This document shows positions 42,344-54,279 of a stretch of DNA of 64,000 nt, in pieces. Below the pieces are notes generated by a model that saw nothing but the letters and a program-made list of their open reading frames with translations, was not told where the DNA came from and did not search any database. Position 1 is the first letter of the stretch. The number at the start of each line of letters is the position of its first letter. Source of the stretch: Colletotrichum lupini (lineage: Eukaryota; Ascomycota; Sordariomycetes; Glomerellales; Glomerellaceae). The DNA lies in contig NC_064673.1 in NCBI RefSeq assembly GCF_023278565.1, positions 3,906,001 through 3,970,000 of the forward strand, written 5' to 3'. Position numbers and translations under genes: made by a program.

Positions 42344-45300
42344 AGTGCGAGTCTGCCGTGGCGCTGGTTCCTGGCCTGACTGACTGCGAGCGGGCCACGG
42401 GTCCGGCTTTGCATGTTTCTGACTACGAAGTACTGGGATCTCTATGGACGACTCGCAGGTCTGACATCCAGCCCCTGGAGTTCCAATGTCTCACCGTCTG
42501 GAGGCCTTTCTGGTCTTCCCCCGGGCTTGTCTCATATGCCGTTGTCTTATTCTGTGGTTTTCGGTGGGTTGACAGCCAGAAGATGACTGGAATCGTGCTG
42601 GTCCGTAGTGTTGAGTGGCTGGCCATCTTTAATTATCGATAGATCATAGCCGTAACGGTTCCAGCATGCCTCTCGATGCAGTAGTACAGTATCTACTATG
42701 TATATGTGTTAAAGTTTCTGCTCGTTCTACCTCCAACGGTGGGCTCATGGGCCCGTCCCCCTGGCTGCCGCCGTGCCCTGCGCGATGTACCGCGAGAAGC
42801 CCGTATGTGCAAGTTTAAAAGAGAAGGAAAAAGGTAAAAAGAAGGGATGTGGGAGGGGTTCAGTCAAGATACCCGCTGTACCTCTTCGCTATCGCTTCGT
42901 ATCCGCGCCGCAGACCCGTCCGAGTCCCGTATTCCGCGGTTGCTCAGATCTTGCAGCGACATGTACCAATGCTCTGTACGAATACCTAGGTTTCGTTTAC
43001 TTCTGCAATAAGTCAGACAGCAGATGTGTTGCTGGCGGCTGCAAGTCGGCTCCATCGGAATGCTGCTGACTAGAGCTCCGGGAGGCGAGTGATAGATGGC
43101 AGCGTCTTCCACGAGTACGCAGGGCTTAGGTCTGAGAAGCCTGTTTGCTCTGTAGTGGACGCAGTAGGGCTGTTTTAACTTCTCAGGACTGTTACTCGGT
43201 TGAACTGTTTGACTTTGCGTGTGTCCATCCACCCACTTTGTGCCTACCCATCGCTCTTCCCAAGCCGTCAGGACGTTATGAAAAAGACGAGGGCTGAAAG
43301 GGGATTCGCCCAGGCCCTGAGTCATCCCCTCGAAAGGGATAGATAGATCCGGAAGTTGGAATTCGAGACGGACTGGATCTATCTCAGCCTCAATTAAGAA
43401 TCGCCGTCAATGGACATGCCCTTGCGGTGTTCCCATGGTGCTGTTCCTTGCTGTGCCACATATTGGGAGTCTAAAATAACCAAGAATATTCAAATCCGCC
43501 GGCTCAATGACAAGGGCAGCCCACCCGTGTACTAAGAGAGGATTACATAAATCTGGAGAAGCCCTTGTTTCCGGACCCTCATCCCTCAGTGGGATTCCGA
43601 GAGGGAACCCGAAGGGGGGCAAACAGAGTTCATCGTCCCCTCTGGCCACAACTCTTTGCCGCATCGGCCACAGCACAGTAGCGCCCCGCAACCTGTTAAA
43701 CCGTTGCGGTGCTCTTCATCAGATGATGTGGCTATTGGTGCCGTTTGTGCATCCATACTTACAAAGTTACACGAACACTGTTGCTATGCGCCATCGCGCC
43801 CACCTTTCGCTGTCGGAGGGCGTTTTTTTTTTTCCAGGATTCGCGCCATCATCCTTCCCCAGATATTGCTCAGCCCGCTGCGTTGATTCTGAGAAATGTC
43901 CTTTGGCGTTAGCCTCTTTCTAGCATATCCTATTGTATGACCGTCATCTTGCCCTTTGCTTCTGTCCACTGAGCTATCACTTCAGCTCACTGACAGCTGC
44001 ACAGGGCGAGGCGTGCGCGGGGCGTTGGCCTGAAGGTTGCTTCAGCCACTAGGGCGAGTTGACGGTGACACTGACATATGTTTGACGCCAATGACTACCA
44101 GCCGTCCCGCCGTCATTTTGCGGGCGGATGATCGACTGGGAAGGGCCTTAGAGCAATGAGAAAGCTAGACTCCTACTAGCAGCCCGGCCGACTGTCAATT
44201 CCTTCTCCTTGCGCACAAGCTTATTCTTTCACGTCTTCGAGGTCCTGGTAGACAAAGCGAACAAAGATGATGAGCCAAGACCAAAGTGGCCTTAGCCGTT
44301 GAGAACTTGAGGGGAACTTCTAGACACATCATCTGACCGCTCCAGCTCCCAGAATAGCGCCCGCCCCATCACCTCTGTCAGCGGCGTTGCTACGGGTGCG
44401 GCTGCGGTGTCTTTTGGCCACCCGCGAGAGCTTCGATCCCAGGCGAGAGACTGAGGAGACTGGACGTTGCGGCTTGCCGTTCGGTTCGACGGTTGCGCAA
44501 CGTTCTGCCCTGCCGGCCGGTCCTTGACTCTCATCCCACAGTATGCGTGGCCTGTAGGGATCGTACTTGTTGGAAAACTTGAACGTGCCTGTTTGCGAGG
44601 CAACAGGGGCCATTTGCCCTTGAAGCAGGGATCGTCCTTCTCCTCTAAAGTACCGTTACCTGCGGAGCGGGACGCCAATACTTCTGTGATGGAGTAGCCA
44701 AGGCCATCGGGTGCCGTATCGAGCACAACGCCGCTTGAGGGCAGTTACATGAAGTCTGGCCCTCTTTTGTACGAGAGAAAGACTTGGCTCGATGGGAACC
44801 TGCAGGTACCTCGATTGGAAAACCCTCAATTCCTGCTCGTATTCGTCCTCAGCAGCCCTGGAGAAGCTGGCCAAAAGACGCTGCAACCCGTATTTGCTGC
44901 GGCCTGCCCACTGCCTCGGGGCCCGGCACTCGCCGCCCACGACGTAGCCTGGAAGGAGTTGGAACCAACACTCGCAGCTTGTAGGGTCTCTTTCCAGCCC
45001 CCGTCTAACGAGATCGTGAGCCATATCCATCTGCTTACTGGCTTTACGGTGTTGTGGACATTTGCTGCTGTCAATGCATCGCATGGAACCGTAGCCTGCC
45101 ACGACTGCAAACATGTGAACTCCTGCACTCCGCCATACTGTAGCATGTCGTTCGCGCTGCCGATATCTGCCCGAGCATGACTAGTGCAGTTGCTGTGGGA
45201 GAGTATTGATGCCCCGAAATATCAAAGAAAGTGCGTGTTCCTGTATAATGAGCACCTTGGCAGTCTCCGGGCGGCGGGCACCTATCCCTAACTTGCGATG

Positions 45301-46194
45301 CTGCGATATGCCCTGTATATCGAAAGTTTCGGTCATTATGTCATGGGAGCCGCTGCTGGCTCTTCATGTAGACATTCCATCCAGGATATGGCGTCGGCCC
45401 TGCTGAATCCAAGAGTCAGGACGTCGCAATGGCGCGCGGGCTGCAGATTGTGCGGCATAAGTCCAAGTGTCGCAACTTGCAACTGCTTCATCATCGGTAC
45501 GTGTGGCTTCAAGGGCTTTACCTGCGTGCCTGCTTGAGGACTTGAGCCAGCGGCAGACCGGGGTGACGACTCCTAGCCGCCTTGGGGGCGATCCTTTTAA
45601 GATTGGCGTCCCATCTCAACGTCATTGCGCCGGGGTTCTGGTCTTATCGACCTGCCAGCCTGCCGTAGCGGCGTAGGGTAATTAGGTAGCTGCGGAGGAG
45701 TTCGTCATCCGTCAGCTTCCACCCGGGCTTGATTTCCAATTTCCATGTATCCGTCGGTGCTGTATCCGTATGCTTCTTGAGCTCGCTTCATCATCCATAG
45801 TTCTCAGGGGCGCATCATGCTGTGCAGATAGCCTGATACTTCGAAGCAGTGGTTGAGTACCCTTCAGGCAGTTGCGTGAAAGATGCCAAACATAGGTTAA
45901 TAAGGCCTCATTTCTTCTTAGTGGTCTGGCGTGCTGCAGGTGTCGGCCGCATCGTTTCTTTCGCACCTGTCAGACTCGACACGTAGTGCAAGCTTCCCCC
46001 TGGATAATGCAAGTGCTGCAGGCACAGCAATGTAAAGCCAGCAGTGTGGTCATTGATGGGTCTCGATAATCCGTCTTCCGGTTTTGACAGGAGTCATTGC
46101 TCGACTTCGGCTTCTGCCATGCTCTTATCAGCCGAGCAGGATAACATGTCGGTAATACTGGCTTGATGCTGAGCACCTTCATGCGCACATAGGA

Positions 46195-46383
46195 TCAGCT
46201 AGCGTGCGCCGATGGTCCCTTATCCTCGCCCTTGGATGCCTCGATGGACTCGTGGAGGGCGTAATATCCTTTCAATGTCACCAGTCGAGGCTTCGAGGGC
46301 GGGGTTGGTGTGTAGACTAGCTCTCCCTCGTCGACCTTGACGAATGAACCACCATTGTTCAGCGAGTACGGTCGCTCGCTCAT
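46195..46383 (-). CDS. Small ORF, 62 residues, unknown
   Basis: Candidate small gene or last exon inside the gene-poor interval. From an ATG at 46383 it reads MSERPYSLNNGGSFVKVDEG and ends in KGEDKGPSAHAS; the amino-acid mix is balanced and hydrophilic with alternating beta-like residues, unlike the Arg/Ser-biased shadow frames around it. The frame is open a further 19 codons upstream without ATG, so it could be a 3' exon of a spliced gene. No family is recognised and no upstream exon could be assigned. Confidence 0.3.
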   Translation of the reverse strand: MSERPYSLNNGGSFVKVDEGELVYTPTPPSKPRLVTLKGYYALHESIEASKGEDKGPSAHAS

Positions 46384-48130
46384 TTGATCATTAACTGGTT
46401 GCAGCTCATGCAGGTAGGCTTGGTCTTGAGCATTAGGCACTACTCACAGCTCTTAAATGCCTACATTAGAGAGGGGATTGGCAGCATCTTCCTATCTGGC
46501 AATGGAAAATTGAGTGCTCACATAGCTGGCCAGTCAGGGAAGATTTGCACCAATAATGGTTGGTGAAAATAAATCCCTTTTCATCTGATGACATCCCCCC
46601 CTGGCGCCTGGCGGTGACGCTAGACTGGGACTTCCCGAAAAGTAAATCCAAACTGTTTCACGCTCGGAGCCTCTGTTAATGGGAGTCTGTTGTTTCCAGC
46701 CAATGACAGCCCACGGCGAGGGGCGTTTCAGAAACGATATCGATGGGTAGACGGCAACAGGGCTCATTGCGAAATGAGACGGCTCCCTTTTTGTCCATAG
46801 AGTATTACGGATAGAATCCATTTGGCGAGGCGGAAATGAAGGTCAGTGTCCGTAGTTTGTCTGGCCAAAGTTATCGACCCAGAACTACCTGGACGCCATG
46901 TGGGAGAACGGCGGAAACTGGCTGGGGTTCAGCGCAGATCTCGGCTGGCGCGAACTGTGAGGGTGTGTTCATCTGCTCATCTCTGCACCTTTTGGTTAGG
47001 GATTGGCAGCTTTCTGGCCAGGTTCGATTGGCCTCTCTGTCTCTGAGAACGCAGGCGAGGTCATCTGCTTCGAAGCGCAGGGGATGAGGACGGTTCTAGG
47101 CTTGCCTCTTGAACCGCTTGGTCCATATCCAGGATCCGATTTGGTACTGTCTCCGAATCTCTCATTTTGGTACGTAATGGCCCAGCAGTAGTGCTTTGTA
47201 GGCGCCGTGTAGGCCATGGCATGAGAGATTCACCACCGCAGTGGATTCCTGATAGTATTTCTTTCGAATATGACTGTATGACCCGGTGTCTTGATCGAGT
47301 TTGAGGCAGAGGATGATACTGGTGTGCGGCCAAGTCCCGGATTGATGAAGTTGCTTCGAAGTTGCTATTAGGCATAAGGTACCAGTGTTTCTCTCGAGTC
47401 AGTGCCGAACAATGCGGCATGCGAAGCTTTGGGACAAGGTTTCCTGGAGCTCCGCGAAGTGAGAAGTGCTGAAATTGTTCTGTGACGTTGGCGAGTCGGC
47501 AGAGAAGTGACCAAACTCTGGAAGGTCGCGTTGGGTTTCTGCATGTCACTTAGGAAGGCATGAACCCAAGCCGCGCTAACGAAAAGCACCTGCCACGCCG
47601 AATCTAAGGTGCCCTGTAGATACGGAGTACACAGGCAAAAGAAAACCTCCCTTTGCATCTGCCTGCAAGCACTAGATCTCTCGTACCTTTTAAGATGCCT
47701 ACAGGTATGCACTGTACGGATATACAGCACCAATACGCATCGATGCGATAAGTAAAGGGGTACACATTGCACGGGGATGAAGTCGGTGGTAGATGCACAG
47801 GCTAGGTACACCGGCAATAAGTCAGACGACCGAAAGCACGTGGCTCTTAGTCATGTGACTCTTCATTACGTAAGGTGAGGTGCTCCAGCTACCTACCTAA
47901 GGTACCTCAGCCCCGAAGGTCTTTATCGATAAGAAGCGGGTTGTCGGAGCAACAAGCCCGATAAGCTGTTTACGGCAATCTTTTGATGCCAACCTAACCG
48001 CGACAACACCACGCCCAATATCTACAGACACACCTACGGATTCGAATTGACCTTCGTCTTGTCACATCGCATCCAAGCTCGACCAGCCAGTATATCTCAC
48101 CGCTCCAAGGAGCCCAAACGAATCACCAAT
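46384..48130. other. Intergenic, upstream of NUF2
   Basis: No supportable gene. AGGTACCTCA at 47900-47909 lies about 220 bases before the NUF2 ATG; the surrounding ACCTACCTAAGGTACCT is a compound of the same motif. Confidence 0.45.
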
Positions 48131-49575
48131 ATGTCGTACAATCCGCGGATGAGCATCATTCCCGCGACACAGACACAGTCGCGCAATACCCGCAAGAAAG
48201 AAGATGAAGCCGACGCGTTCATGCGCCTGCCGGACAAGGAGATTGTCGGCTGCATAACAGACATCGGAATCCCCTTCAACGTTGCCGACCTCCAGAAGCC
48301 GAACCCATTGCAGGTGCAGATGATTTTCGAATGGTTTGCCGAATTGCTCCTCAATGCGACCCGCGAGACCGTCGAGCCCGCCATGCGTGCTGCTGCTGAG
48401 GACATCTGCGGCGAATACTCCGACATCGTGCCCCCCGACACCCGCAACTTGATGGGCTTCTACGTTTCTCTGCGAGGTCTTCTAGCAGAGTGCGGCATCC
48501 AGGACTTCAGCTTCAACGACCTCTACAAGCCCACGCACGACCGTCTTGTCAAAATCTTTAGTTACCTGATCAACTTTGTGCGCTTCCGCGAATCTCAGAC
48601 AAGCGTCATTGACGAGCACTTCAACAAGGCCGAAACGACGAAATCCCGCATAGAGAGCCTGTACTCGGAGAATCAGGACATGGAGTCGCGTCTTGTCGAC
48701 ATGAAGCGCAACCGCAAGGCAATGGAGGCACAGGTGCGCGAGAAGACGACCCGCAACGAGGAACTCAAGCAGCGGCTGCTGGAGCTGCGGCGTAACCAGG
48801 AGCGCGTGGCCGCTCGTCTTGAAGACGCAAAGGTCAAGAAGACTGAGCTCACGACAGCGCTGGAGGAGAGGACAGCACAAAAGCTTACCGCTAAACAAGA
48901 GAGCGCAAAGCTTCGGCCCTACGTCATGCAGAGTCCTTCGGCGCTGCAGGCGACCCTGACAGAGCTAAGCAACGCGCTTAACAGCGAAAAATCGCACATC
49001 GAGGCCCTCGATCGCCGCTCGCGCGCACTCCAGACATCAGCCGATTCCTTCTCGGTGGTCTCTACGGACGTAGCATCATGCATCAAGGTGTTGGACGAAA
49101 TTGGCACCGAGCTGGCCAAGGAGGAGGACGAGAACCTGAAGAATGTCAAGCAACGCGATGCACTATCGGAGCGCGGTAACAACGTGCGAGAAGTCGAGCG
49201 TACGGAGGCATTGCTGCAGCGGCAATTGCTCAAGTGGAACGAGCGTACCGAGAAGCTCCGCGAGCAAAGTTCTGCCAAGGCCCAGGACGCCAAGGAGAAG
49301 ATGGAGGAGCTTCGTGCTGTTCACCGTAAGCTCACCGAGGAGAGGACGGACAAGGGCAAGGATATTGAGAGGCGCCGTGTTCGCATTGAGCAAACTGAGA
49401 AAAAGGTACATTTACCCTTGATCTTCTGATATGGGACTGGATGCTAACAAAAGAAAAATAGATGTTGGACCTCAAGGAGAACATTGAAAACGAGATTCAC
49501 AGTGCTTACGATGAGTTCCTCAAGATGGACTCTCACATCAAGCTATACATTACCGAGATGGAGCAGGCTCTCTAG
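48131..49575 (+). CDS. NUF2: Kinetochore protein Nuf2 (NDC80 complex)
   Basis: Subunit of the NDC80 complex that couples kinetochores to spindle microtubules. Exons 48131-49405 and 49462-49575 encode 462 residues; the 56-nt intron has GTACAT, a TGCTAAC branch site and AATAG. The N-terminal calponin-homology-like domain (about 30-160) shows [40 protein letters not shown], and [25 protein letters not shown], all diagnostic for Nuf2. The rest is a long coiled coil rich in Glu, Lys, Arg and Leu. The terminal exon [24 protein letters not shown] matches the family end that joins Spc24/25. ATG 48131 was chosen; the in-frame start at 48047 is TTG. The length equals the usual 440-480 residues. It converges with the minus-strand gene ending at 49800. 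Confidence 0.95.
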
Positions 49576-49799
49576 ATTATCATTGTTTTGGGTCGGTTAT
49601 CTGTCACTTTGCCACGATGAAATGAGTTATAAGGATACCATGGGTTTGGCGTTCGAGGCAGGTTTGGGTTCTGTAGATGTTGGAGAGGGGCAAAGACCTG
49701 GGTGTTACATGGTCGTGCCCAACGTATCGATACAATGAAGCTTTCGATCTCTTTCGACCCATATCGTTGCCTCGGTCGAGGTTCTGTGCAAGCCAAGTC

Positions 49800-50468
49800 C
49801 TAAAGATCCCAGCGGCCAGTCTGGAAACGAAACCAGCGGCCCAATACTCGTCTCACCTCGACAGTTCTCCCCATCCAGACGCCCTCGCTCCTCCTTGAAC
49901 TCCCGCTCAAAACCGGCGCATCATCCCGCAGCAGTGACGTAAAGTCTTCATGCCCTCCTGCGCCTCTACGCTCAACGATGACGGGTTTGAATTTGGTGTC
50001 GGCCCGGCGAGCTGCCTCGATGAGCACCGCGGCCGAGCTACTGAGGCCTTGCGCGCTCCACTCGCTGCTATCGCGGTGGAGATCGAGAAACCCGTATACC
50101 AGGAGCAAAGGCGGGCGACTCTTCGAATTTGACGATGGGTGGTTTGGTGGAGGTGGTATCAGGGAGTCTGAAGTGCCAAAGGCGGACAAGAAGGCACGTA
50201 GATGTGTTACGCTGGGGATGAAGAGGACGCGGATGTGACGGGCAATTGCGGTCTGGAGGAGTGTTGCCGAGAGGAGAGGTAGTGGAGGCAGGTCTTCGGA
50301 CTGCTCATGATTATGTTGAGAGATGTTTTTGCGGCTGTCAGAGACGAGAGCTGAGATGAAGTCCTGTCGTTGATAGCAAATGAGGAGTGTCGTTGGATAG
50401 GGCTGGAATGTGACGATGTAATGAAGCAGCTCTGCTGGTGAGGCAGGCGAGAGCACTGTCGGGTTCAT
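49800..50468 (-). CDS. Conserved-looking protein, possible RecA/Rad51-paralogue fold
   Basis: Single-exon protein of 222 residues. Hydrophobic strands alternate with helices: LLHYIVTFQPYPTTLLICYQ, then TLLQTAIARHIRVLFIPSVTHLRAFLSAF, then PPLLLVYGFLDLHRDSSEWSAQGLSSSAAVLIEAA, and FKPVIVERRG. The spacing of a buried strand (LLVYGFLDLH), an SAQGLSSS helix and a further strand resembles the Walker-B region of Rad51 paralogues such as Psy3, but no Walker A (GxxxxGKT) is present. I therefore offer only a fold-level suggestion, possibly a shortened RecA-like recombination mediator. The start ATG is 50468; 50489 is TTG. It converges on NUF2 with 224 bases between stops. Confidence 0.6.
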   Translation of the reverse strand: MNPTVLSPASPAELLHYIVTFQPYPTTLLICYQRQDFISALVSDSRKNISQHNHEQSEDLPPLPLLSATLLQTAIARHIRVLFIPSVTHLRAFLSAFGTSDSLIPPPPNHPSSNSKSRPPLLLVYGFLDLHRDSSEWSAQGLSSSAAVLIEAARRADTKFKPVIVERRGAGGHEDFTSLLRDDAPVLSGSSRRSEGVWMGRTVEVRRVLGRWFRFQTGRWDL

Positions 50469-51822
50469 TGGTAAAGATTCTGAGAACAATATGTTGCTTC
50501 TTGCTAAGTTATACTCTTAGAACCTCGAAAGTATTGTTGTTTTGGTTTGGGGGGTTTCTCTCATTAGATCAGTCCTTGACGAGGTAGAAGTGGGATGAAG
50601 GAAGAGTACGATTAAAGCCAATGAGTGCGCCGGGTCGAGGGACCCACTTTAGCCACCTTTCTGTGAGAGACTCGATCTATGACTACTGCTCCAAGTGGTC
50701 GTATTAGTGATAGCACCATATCACCATTTCTTTCATCAAATTATTTGGGCTTTCATTCCCTCTTATTGACACTCTAAAATGCTGACGTCTCGTAATGCTC
50801 GCTTCCGTTGGATGCTCTTGGTCATCTCATCACATGGGCTACAGACGGGCCCTTCCCATGAACCTAGGCCATGCTTCGTCTTCCTCTCAAGGATCATAGT
50901 AAACAATTTGAGATTGTCTTTCATGAGCTGTCTACAATCTGAGAGTCAAACCTGGCAGTGAACGGCATCATGTTTATCTCTTGGAGTCACATTTCTGCTG
51001 TCAGGTTCAGAACCAGGCTTGGGCATGTTTGACTAGAAGTTGGATCAAATGGCCTACGACACGCAATATGGCTGTGGAGATTAGGTATAGATGTATCACT
51101 CTTCTTCTGTTCTAACTTCAACTTTACTGCAAATTCACTATTAGGCTTTATAGAGTACTTAAATATAGGCGTTAGAAATCACTGGTCAGGATACTTTGCA
51201 ATCGAGAGCAGTTCGATAATTCTGCTTCCTATGAGAGCTCATTCAAACTCCCTCGGGTCCTTCTACCCGCATCTATCGATACCTCTTCTTGAAATTGCAA
51301 TCTTATGACTGAGGGAAAGAGTCTAAGAGATTGGGATTAAGCCTCTCTAGGGACTCAATAACCAAAGTATCTTGTTTCTCGCTCCCCAGGAAGACACCCA
51401 AAAGCTACTATACTAATGGACGTTTCAAAAACCCTGGATGTGTTTCCTCCAAGCCTATCGAGGATCGGACTTACACTGAGAATACAATTCAACTTGTCAA
51501 TCAATCGCCAGATACTCACCAGAGACCAAGACAAGTTTCCAACCTTAAAGGGAAGTGAGTGAGCAGCGGATCGGTGTGGGGCAGGAATCGTCCGCCATGG
51601 TGGGGCTACCTTACCTATCGAGCCCCGCCCTCTGCAGATACAGCAGCTAAAGGTACCTCAACCGCCCCGGCCTCTGTCCCTCGACGGCCACCTAGCTCAG
51701 TCAGCCTCTCGAGCACCCGATGAGACGTCATTTCTCTCCCTGCCACAACGACCCGATATCTCCAAGGCTTCGGAGACCAAAATCCGCCCGACTTCTTCAG
51801 CCCGACAGGCCTTTCGCCCGCC
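50469..51822. other. Intergenic, divergent promoters
   Basis: Between the minus-strand gene at 50468 and AP-3 beta at 51823. AGGTACCTCA at 51651-51660 lies about 165 bases before the AP-3 ATG. No gene supported. Confidence 0.5.
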
Positions 51823-54279
51823 ATGGAGTCCATTGCGCGGATATCCAGCCTGCTCGAGAGCGGTACGTTTCTTGCTCCTGTCGTCATGTCCCCTCGCTAA
51901 CGTTTACCTCGTCCCAGCCCGAGAGCTCACCCTCGATGCCGCCTCAGCCACGCGCAGCTCCCGCAGCACCGGCCGCCCTCTCGACCGTACACAGATTAAG
52001 AAGCTACTGGACAGTCGAAATGAGCGCGAGGTGCTCGACGGCCTGCGCCGCGTCCTCTCGGTAGGCATCGCGCTCTTCCTAGCCAGCCTACCCGTCCCTG
52101 CCTTGGCTAATCGACCCGTTCTGCATAGATGATGTACCGCGGCCAAAAGACGTTACCCTTCTTCTCCTCTGTTGTCAAGAATGTCGCCTCGCCGAACATC
52201 GAAATCAAGAAGCTTGTCTATATCTACCTCATTCATCATGCCGAACAAGAACCCGATCTGGCTCTGCTCTCCATCAACACCATTCAGAAATCCCTCTCCG
52301 ATACGAACCCCCAAGTCCGCGCCCTTGCTCTCAAGACAATGTCTGGCATCCGAGTCCCAGTAATCAGTCAGATCGTATCTCTCGCAATCAAGAAGGGTGT
52401 GGCAGATATGAGTCCCTACGTACGCCGAGCTGCCGCCCTCTCCATCCCCAAATGCTACCGCCTCGATCCCACACAGTTGCCGCAACTCCTCGAATACCTA
52501 ACTGCGCTCCTTGGCGACAAGCAGTACTTTGTCGCCGGTGCGGCAGTTTCGGCCTTCCTCGAGATATGTCCCGATCGAATCGATCTCATACATCCCCAGT
52601 ACCGGGCGTTGGTCAAAAAGGTCGTAGACATGGACGAGTGGAGTCAGCTGGCGACGCTGAGAATGATGACATATTACGCAAGGAAATGCTTTCCCAGGCG
52701 GACACGCAGCGTTAAAAGTCAGGAAAAGGCTGCCAACTTGGGCGACTTTTATGGAGAAACATCGCAGACTGGAGGCGAGGAGCAAGAGGTTGCCGTCGTG
52801 GACCCAGATCTCGCCTTGCTCCTCAACGGTATCAAACCGTTGCTACAGAGCCGCAATTCAGCTGTGGTCATCGCGGTTACGAGATGTTACGTCGATATTG
52901 GCACGCCGGAATACGTCAAGACAGCGATTGGCCCACTCGTTGCGCTCCTCAGGGGGCCACAAGACATTCAGCAAGTCGCCCTCTACAACATTGTCTCGGT
53001 GTGCCTGACGAGGCCAACCGACTTTGTCAAATATGCCAGCCACTTCCTTGTCAGAGCTACGGACCCTGCGCAAGTATGGGAGCTGAAACTGGAAATTCTG
53101 ACACTCATCTTCCCTCACGCACCGCCACACATCAAGAGCCTCATTCTGAACGAACTCGAGCACTTTTCCGGCTCAACGAACAAAGCGCTGGTAAGAGAAG
53201 CAGTACGCGCTATTGGACGGTGCGCCCAGACGGACTCATCTGCGGCTCCCAGGTGTCTTCGTTTACTACTCGGACAGATCACGAGTCTTGATGGAACCTT
53301 GGCAGCGGAATCTCTGACGGTGATTCGGCACCTGATCCAGCAAGATCCCCAGGGGCATGTAGGCACAGTTGTTCGTTTGGCGAAGAACCTAGACTCGGCA
53401 ACAGACCCTCATGCAAGGGCAACCATCATTTGGCTTGTGGGGGAGTTCTCGGGCCTTGAAGGCGAAGACAATATTGCCGCAGATGTGATGCGGATTCTTC
53501 TCAAGGATTTCGCGAGTGAAGCAGAGGTAGCCAAGGGACAGATCCTTCTTCTCGCTGCCAAGGTCTACCTACATCACATAAACCGACAAAACGAGAACAA
53601 GGGCGAAGACGATGCGCCCGTACCAGTCCAGGACGACCACCCCGTGGCGAAACTCTGGGATTATGCGCTATTACTGGTCCGCTACGACACATCGTACGAC
53701 CTCCGCGACCGAGCCCGGATGTACCGAGCCCTCCTTTCCGTGCCCCAACTAGCCACGTTAATGTTGTTGGCACCGAAGCCCGCGCCCCAAGCTCCCAGTC
53801 CATCAGAGACACGCAAGGGCTTCATGCTCGGCTCGTCAACGCTTGTGTTGGCCGGTGGAGGTGGCATTCACGGGTTACGTGGTTACGATGCTCTTCCCGA
53901 ATGGGTTGCGGAGGGCTCAGAACCCGACAGGAGATTACGAGAGACAGAAGCAACATCGAGCTACGGTGAGGATAAAAACGTGCCGGCAAGTCAAATGCTC
54001 GACAGCGTAGTCAGGGCGGCGCCAACGAGGACCAACGGTCTCGGTGCCGTTGTGGGTGCCGGTGCTGCAAGCGGTGTTGGTGTCAAGACGCTCGATGACT
54101 GGCTTGCCGAGGAAGAGAAAGAGGAGCAACAGGCGGCCTTCCACATGGAGGAGGAAGAGGATGATGAGGACGACGAGGAAGAGGAGGAAGAAACAGACGA
54201 TGAGGATGAAGAAGACGAGGATGATGACGAAGACGAGGAAGACGAAGAGGACGAGAGCAGCGACGACGACAGCGATTGA
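51823..54279 (+). CDS. APL6: AP-3 adaptor complex subunit beta
   Basis: Large subunit of AP-3, which sorts cargo from Golgi to vacuole. Exons 51823-51862, 51918-52060 and 52129-54279 encode 777 residues; introns are 55 and 68 nt. The 40-nt first exon (MESIARISSLLES plus one base) is supported by phase and by the family N-terminus continuing ARELTLDAASATRS. The Adaptin_N alpha-solenoid spans about 40-600, with RTQIKKLLDSRNEREVLDGLRRVLSMMYRGQKTLPFFSSVVKNVAS and KKLVYIYLIHHAEQEPDLALLSINT being diagnostic for beta-3. A linker with KTLDDWLAEEEKEE leads into an extreme Glu/Asp tail (about 725-777) that ends the protein. The beta-3 ear domain is absent, as in other fungal orthologues. Promoter motif AGGTACCTCA lies 165 bases upstream. 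Confidence 0.95.

Larger units (their letters stand above)
40451..46194. other. Gene-poor interval
   Basis: 5.7 kb with normal, fairly GC-rich composition but no frame I can support as a gene. Frames up to 164 codons exist but overlap on both strands, lack domains and mostly start at non-ATG codons. It contains CTG, GGCT and GATGC microsatellites (41.2-42.35 kb). The left part is upstream of the 847-residue protein gene and may be its promoter or leader. Long non-coding transcripts cannot be excluded. Confidence 0.5.

Noticed and set aside
44292..45180. Overlapping frames of 143-152 codons on both strands
   Set aside because: Mutually overlapping, Arg/Ser-biased, without domains or consistent splice sites.
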